In this document: positions 59,625 to 64,000 of the stretch, one piece after another
Position numbering within the stretch: position 1 is the stretch's first letter
Layout: the number at the start of each line of letters is the position of its first letter
Assembly (NCBI RefSeq): GCF_000226095.1
Contig: NC_016476.1
Coordinates: 3,224,001 to 3,288,000, forward strand
Origin: Thermothelomyces thermophilus ATCC 42464
Lineage: Eukaryota; Ascomycota; Sordariomycetes; Sordariales; Chaetomiaceae
Length of the DNA stretch: 64,000 bases
Direction: 5' to 3'
Notes under the pieces: generated by a model
Databases searched by the model: none
What the model saw: only the letters and a program-made list of their open reading frames with translations
What the model was told of the DNA's origin: nothing
Program-made: the position numbers and the translations under genes

Positions 59625-60347
59625 TTAAGACCTTCCCCGGCCACCGCCTCGCCCACCGCCTCGAGAGAAGCCACCTCTGCCACCCCTCGACGCACCCCCT
59701 CGGCCACCCCCACCTCGTGACCCTCCGAAGCCCCCTCTGCTGCCGCCCCTACTTCCGCCGCGCGAGAAACCACCGCTGGAGCCTCCCCGTCCACCACGGG
59801 CCGCGCCGCCACGGCTGGGCTTCTTAACCTTTGTGACAGTGCCCGGAGGGGGCTTCGGCTTGGGAAGGAACCGCTCGAGCGGTAGGAGCTTCTCGCCAGC
59901 AATATAGAACTTGTCGCCGTACTTAAATGAGGTCGCTTGGATGCCCTCTGAGGGTTTGATGGTGAAGTAGACCTGGTTTATGGGGCCGAGAACTTCGTCG
60001 ACTTTGCCAATTGCTGTCTGTTTTAAAACAAGTCAGGCTGGAACACTGAGGAAGACGGGGTCCGAGAAGACATACTTTGTTTTCCAGGTAGATCGGCGCA
60101 TTGAAGTGAGGGATCTTTGGGTTTGTGGACTCGACAACCATCTCGCCCTCGCAGGCATGGATAAACTTGCCCATCTCTAGAACCGTAGCCGGAGGTCCCA
60201 TGTCACGCTGTTGAAACCCGCCGCGCCCTGGAAGCTTCTGTCAGCATTCGTTCAAGGAACTCGCACCCTTAAATTCGAAAACTCCCGCTCACCTCCTCCG
60301 CGTCCACCACCGCCACCGCGGCCCCGGGGCGCTCCTCTAGAAGACAT
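59625..60347 (-). CDS. GAR1: H/ACA snoRNP subunit Gar1
   Basis: Nucleolar protein of box H/ACA ribonucleoproteins that supports Cbf5-catalysed pseudouridylation of rRNA. Three exons: 60293-60347, 60076-60227, 59625-60017 (199 aa). Gly/Arg-rich domains lie at both ends: residues 1-24 ([14 protein letters not shown]...) and the last 50 or so ([17 protein letters not shown] repeats). The central core reads [20 protein letters not shown], then [20 protein letters not shown] and [20 protein letters not shown]. Both introns keep frame (ccag before GGCGCGG; TTAAAACAG before ACAGC). It diverges from the P58IPK-like gene. Confidence 0.97.
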
Positions 60348-60949
60348 TTCGATTGGATTTCCGCCGTGGAGGTTGTGTTGACGGCGGAGGTTCGAGAGCT
60401 AGTTGCGTCGCTCGTGTCGTCAATTGGCGACTGTTCGTTCTGTCCGCGAGCACGATTCGCTGACCCCGACAATATTTTTTTGGGCTCCAGCAGCTGCAAA
60501 AGCGGTCAAATCTTTTTGCCGGTCTCCAGGCCCCACCGGGTACTCTTCCGCCTTTTTTGTACAGGACCGAGCACTTTCCGCTTCCTCTTTCATTGTGCAT
60601 CCCGCCATGCACCAATGCTTGGACTGATACTGTAATGCACACTGTGAGGGACTCGATAACGGTATTGGTGGCCTTTTGATCTTATTTGTCAAGTGTAACC
60701 CAGGCACCAAGGGCAGTTAAAGTAGCAGCAGTGGCCAGATTGCTTTGATGGGAAACCTTAAAATGCAGCGTGGACAAAAGCGAGCCAACTAGTTGAACTT
60801 CTTGGTGATGACCAGTTCGCAGGTACCGTTTGGCGACGTCCTGCACTAGACAGCAGAACAGATATTTGATAACAAGGAACGTGTTCTCCTGGGGGCCACC
60901 CCTTCGCTCCCCTCCACTTGACGCGCAGTCGACGAGCGACTTGACCAAA
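60348..60949. promoter_or_regulatory. Divergent spacer GAR1 / P58IPK-like
   Basis: 602 bp carrying both promoters. An in-frame stretch upstream of the P58IPK start (from 60830) is open but lacks similarity, and the signal peptide begins at the ATG at 60950. No UPR-type element was identified with confidence. Confidence 0.45.
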
Positions 60950-62560
60950 ATGCTGGTTCGCCTCTCAACGTTGGCGCTCGCCGCCGGCATCCTTTCGACG
61001 CCTTCGCTGGTGACGTGTCTGTCAGCGTCTGACATACCCCCCGACACCCCCGTTTCGAGGCTTCTGGCGTCGGCGCAGGCTCATCTCTCGAAGGGCGAAA
61101 CCGGCGATGCACTCGTGTACTACGATGCCGCCGTTGCAAGGGATCCCAACAACTACCTCACCTTCTTCAAGCGCGCTACTACCTACCTCTCATTGGGGCG
61201 CACATCGCAAGCCACCGACGATTTTCAGAAGGTGCTATCGCTCAAGCCCGGGTTCGAGGGCGCCCACGTGCAACTAGGCAAGCTGAAGGCTCGTATGGGC
61301 GATTGGGATGCGGCAAAGGAGCATTACCGGAAAGCGAAGAGAAATGAGGAGATTGCAAGCTTGGAGGAAGCCAAAGGCGCAGCCGCGCTCGCCGAGGCAG
61401 CCGCCAAGTCGGAGAACTGGGAGGAGTGCATCAAGCAGGCCGACGATGCCATATTGACGGCGAGTCGCGCATTGGCGCTCCGGGAACTTCGCGCAAGGTG
61501 TGCGTTCGAGGGAGGTGCAATGGAGAGAGGCATCGGCGACCTTCAGCACGTGTTGCAGATGAAGCCAGGCGACACAGCGCCCCACGTCAAGATTTCTGCC
61601 ATTCAATTTTTTGGGCTGGGAGAACTGCAAGAGGGAATGGCTTCCATTCGGAAGTGCCTGCATTCTGACCCGGATTCCAAGGAATGCAAGAGGTTGTTGA
61701 ACGCCGAGAAGAAGATGGAGAAGGTGTTCCAAAAAGTCACCAAGGCGCTAGGGAAGAATCAATACATGACGGCGGTACGACAGCTTGTACCGTCAGGGGA
61801 GGGTGAAGGGTTGATCAAGGAGGTTAAGGACCAGATGCGCGTACTGAGGGAGGACGGCATAATTCCCAAGGCGGCAGGCAACGTCCTCATCGCTAGGCTA
61901 GTGGAGATGGCTTGCCAGGCATACTACGAGGTGAGTCTACGCGCCACATTGGTTTCTACGGCAGGACAGTATATCTGACCGACGACCCAACAGTCAAATA
62001 GCAAGAAGGCCAAGGAATACTGCGATGAGTCCCTTAAATACGACGAGAACGCTCTCTATGGTCTGCTCTACCGCGCCAAACATCTCATGGATGCCGAAGA
62101 ATTTGAAGAGAGCATCAATACGCTCCGCAAGGCGGCCGAAGCCCACCCGGGCAAGGACGACGTAATCAACCCGCTTATGCAGAAGGCTCAGGTTTCGCTC
62201 AAGCGCAGCAAGAACAAGGACTACTACAAGGTTCTGGGCGTGGCACATGACGCAGACGAGCGCCAGATCAAGTCGGCCTACCGCAAACTGTCCAAGCTGC
62301 ACCACCCCGACAAGGCGGTCAAGCAGGGACTCACAAAGGAGGAAGCCGAGAAGAAGATGGCAGCCATCAACGAGGCGTACGAGGTGCTTAGCAACCCGGA
62401 GCTGCGCGCCCGCTTCGACCGCGGCGACGATCCAAACTCGCACGAGCAGCAGCAGTACCACGGCCACCCGTTTGGCGGCGGCCATCCGTTCATGTTCCAG
62501 CAGGGCGGTCCACAGTTCCAGTTCAACTTCAGGGGTTCCGGCTTCCCATTTGGGTTTTAG
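60950..62560 (+). CDS. ER J-protein with TPRs, P58IPK/DNAJC3-like
   Basis: Hsp40 co-chaperone of the ER-lumen Hsp70 (BiP/Kar2) and client-binding protein. Two exons: 60950-61930 and 61994-62560 (515 aa). An N-terminal signal peptide is visible (MLVRLSTLALAAGILSTPSL, ending near CLSASD). TPR motifs run from about residue 36 to 395, for example LLASAQAHLSKGETGDALVY and YLTFFKRATTYLSLGRTSQA. The J domain starts DYYKVLGVAHDADERQIKSA and has HPD at residues 431-433. A Gly/Phe/Gln-rich tail ends FRGSGFPFGF. There is no HDEL/KDEL-type retention signal, as in animal P58IPK. The start was chosen because the signal peptide begins there. Confidence 0.93.
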
Positions 62561-63579
62561 CTCAAACCCTGCTGTCTTAGATCACGGTAGTTGCTTTCTG
62601 CATCGAGGGAAGGGAGTTTGGGTGTTATATGGAGTACTGAAACCTGTTTTGTGCTTAGTTTCGGAGCAAGCAAAAGAGCGACTTAAGGGTCGAGTTGCGT
62701 TTAGGGATCGGAGACCAGGAGAGAGTTTGTGTTGTGTTTTTGCAAAGGAAAGGCTTGTTCCATATCGTCAGGGTGGGCCAGGAATGGCCGACTATTCTAT
62801 TGCCGTTGACTTTTCTGCCATTTGGACAAACAATCCGTACTCTAAACCCTACGGGTGATTGCCCCCTCCAGTGCTTCTCCAGTGTTCGTCAGATGATCAG
62901 CTCCCTGTTGGGTCCTTGGCTGCGGATATCGTGCAGACGAGGAACATTCACCAAGTTGTTCTCGCTCTCTGGACATGCTTTGCGTCTCCGTCGTCCAATG
63001 TAACCGTTGGTTTAGAGCTCCGTAGGTCTACCGCCATAAATGGCTGAGTTCCGAGGAGTAATCCGACTCGCTCGTCCTTCTTATGCTAACGATTGACGAA
63101 CGCTTCTTTCCGGAAAGGAACGGGTGCTAGAACCACGTGCCAGGTTCCTAGGGGAGGAAGAGAGAGGAGCAGTTGAGCATATAGCGGACGGGAGAAGGTT
63201 ATGAGCATCTCGCTGCGGGTAGGTGGCTAGCTCATGTCCATGGCTGATAGCCAGCAAGAACGCCCCGTTTCAATACTCCATCGACGGGGCGAAAGATAAC
63301 AGTAGATTATTTATGTACACGGTGCTCTGATGCAGCACACGAGGCCCTGCGTTTCCCGCCGACCGGGCCCTCGAACGCTCGCTCGGAGCGGCATCGTCGC
63401 TCTCTCAAAATCCCACCGAAGCGACGAGGATTCTATGCCGTACCAATTGTGAAAATGATCAACCTATCCTGGCTGTAGAATCATCGAGTCTGTCAGCGTC
63501 AGCTGGGCTTGAACTAGTAGCGGATGGGGGCGCGTTTTACCCTTAGTTGAAACAAGCCCTTCTATTCTCTGCCGTCCCG
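62561..63579. other. Convergent 3' spacer, 1.0 kb
   Basis: Between the P58IPK-like gene and the carrier. The first few hundred bases are probably 3' untranslated sequence. CCGTACTC near 62828 is a near match to the recurring spacer word. No gene recognised. Confidence 0.45.
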
Positions 63580-64000
63580 TCATGAGGTCTTGTCATTTTG
63601 GTGGATAAAGTAGGCCCTGAGGGTGCCAAATTGTAAGTCCCACGATCTTTTGGTTCTCTTTGAGACATTCCTGGGTACACTCACTTTGACGCCTCGTAGG
63701 CCGACCAACAGATGGCCGTGCTGGGCATGGTTGTGAGCACTCTCGGCCGCACACCCTTGAAAAAACCGCGGGCGCCTTCCCTCTGGTACAATAGCCTGCA
63801 GCCAGCCATGAAACCGTTGACTGTCCGGAGCTCAGCATCCGTTGCAGTGCCACGCGTCTGAAGCATGGTTTTGATCACATCCATCGGCGTCGTGAGGGCT
63901 GCGGCGAAACCACCCGCTACCGCTCCAGCGAGGCAGTGCGTTACAGGATCGTACTTCTTGGTTGGGTTCATCGACGTCGAGATGGACTCGTAGGCCAGGA
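63580..64000 (-). CDS. Mitochondrial carrier, mitoferrin-like, 3' part
   Basis: Partial gene; the 5' part lies beyond the right edge. The last exon is 63580-63616, preceded by an exon from 63685 to beyond 64000. The visible protein contains HCLAGAVAGGFAAALTTPMD and DVIKTMLQTRG, the PX[DE]XX[KR] signature of the third carrier repeat. GFMAGCRLLYQREGARGFFK, RVLTTMPSTAICWSAYE and, after splicing, ASKAYFIHQNDKTS follow. The TMPSTAICWSAYE block matches Mrs3/Mrs4-type mitochondrial iron importers of the inner membrane. Specificity cannot be settled from one repeat. The intron is 68 nt (63617-63684). Confidence 0.88.

Overview
The window comes from a filamentous ascomycete, most likely a sordariomycete related to Neurospora or Chaetomium. 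The evidence is short 50-75 bp introns with CTAAC-type branch sites, fungal-type proteins (Atg4, Sqs1, met-7-type cystathionine gamma-synthase), and a left block decayed by C-to-T change at CpA, the signature of repeat-induced point mutation (RIP).

Positions 1 to about 24.73 kb are an AT-rich, RIP-decayed transposon graveyard with no intact host gene. It holds four copies or fragments of one Tad-like LINE family. One of these is inserted head-on into another with a 12-bp target duplication. It also holds a plus-strand Ty3/gypsy chromovirus fossil with a downstream LTR, and a large minus-strand gypsy-type fossil (11.35-24.23 kb) bounded by two roughly 447-bp LTRs. Inside the large fossil sits a younger, far less decayed 1.04-kb DNA transposon: a deletion derivative of a pogo/Fot1 element with 33-bp inverted ends and TA target sites.

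From about 24.9 kb the composition becomes ordinary. After 3 kb without a recognisable gene, a housekeeping cluster runs to the right edge: KGD2 (2-oxoglutarate dehydrogenase E2, minus), a complex I NDUFB9/B22-like subunit (plus), histone H2A (minus) and H2B (plus), SQS1 (G-patch/R3H Prp43 cofactor, minus), ATG4 (autophagy protease, plus), a JJJ1/DNAJC21-like ribosome-biogenesis J-protein (minus), an SPX-RING ubiquitin ligase (plus), cystathionine gamma-synthase (minus), an unrecognised VOC-fold protein with 16-residue repeats (minus), EMG1/NEP1 (minus), a Slm1/Ask10-type PH protein (plus), GAR1 (minus), a P58IPK/DNAJC3-like ER J-protein (plus), and the 3' end of a mitoferrin-type mitochondrial carrier (minus, cut by the window edge). 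Most neighbours are divergent or convergent and there are no operons. JJJ1, EMG1 and GAR1 all serve ribosome biogenesis, and KGD2, NDUFB9 and the carrier are mitochondrial, but nothing shows that the cluster is functionally coordinated.

Exon joins were derived by hand from GT/AG sites that keep the reading frame and conserved protein motifs. Transcript ends were not determined. No tRNA, rRNA, CRISPR or gene-cluster-type system was recognised.
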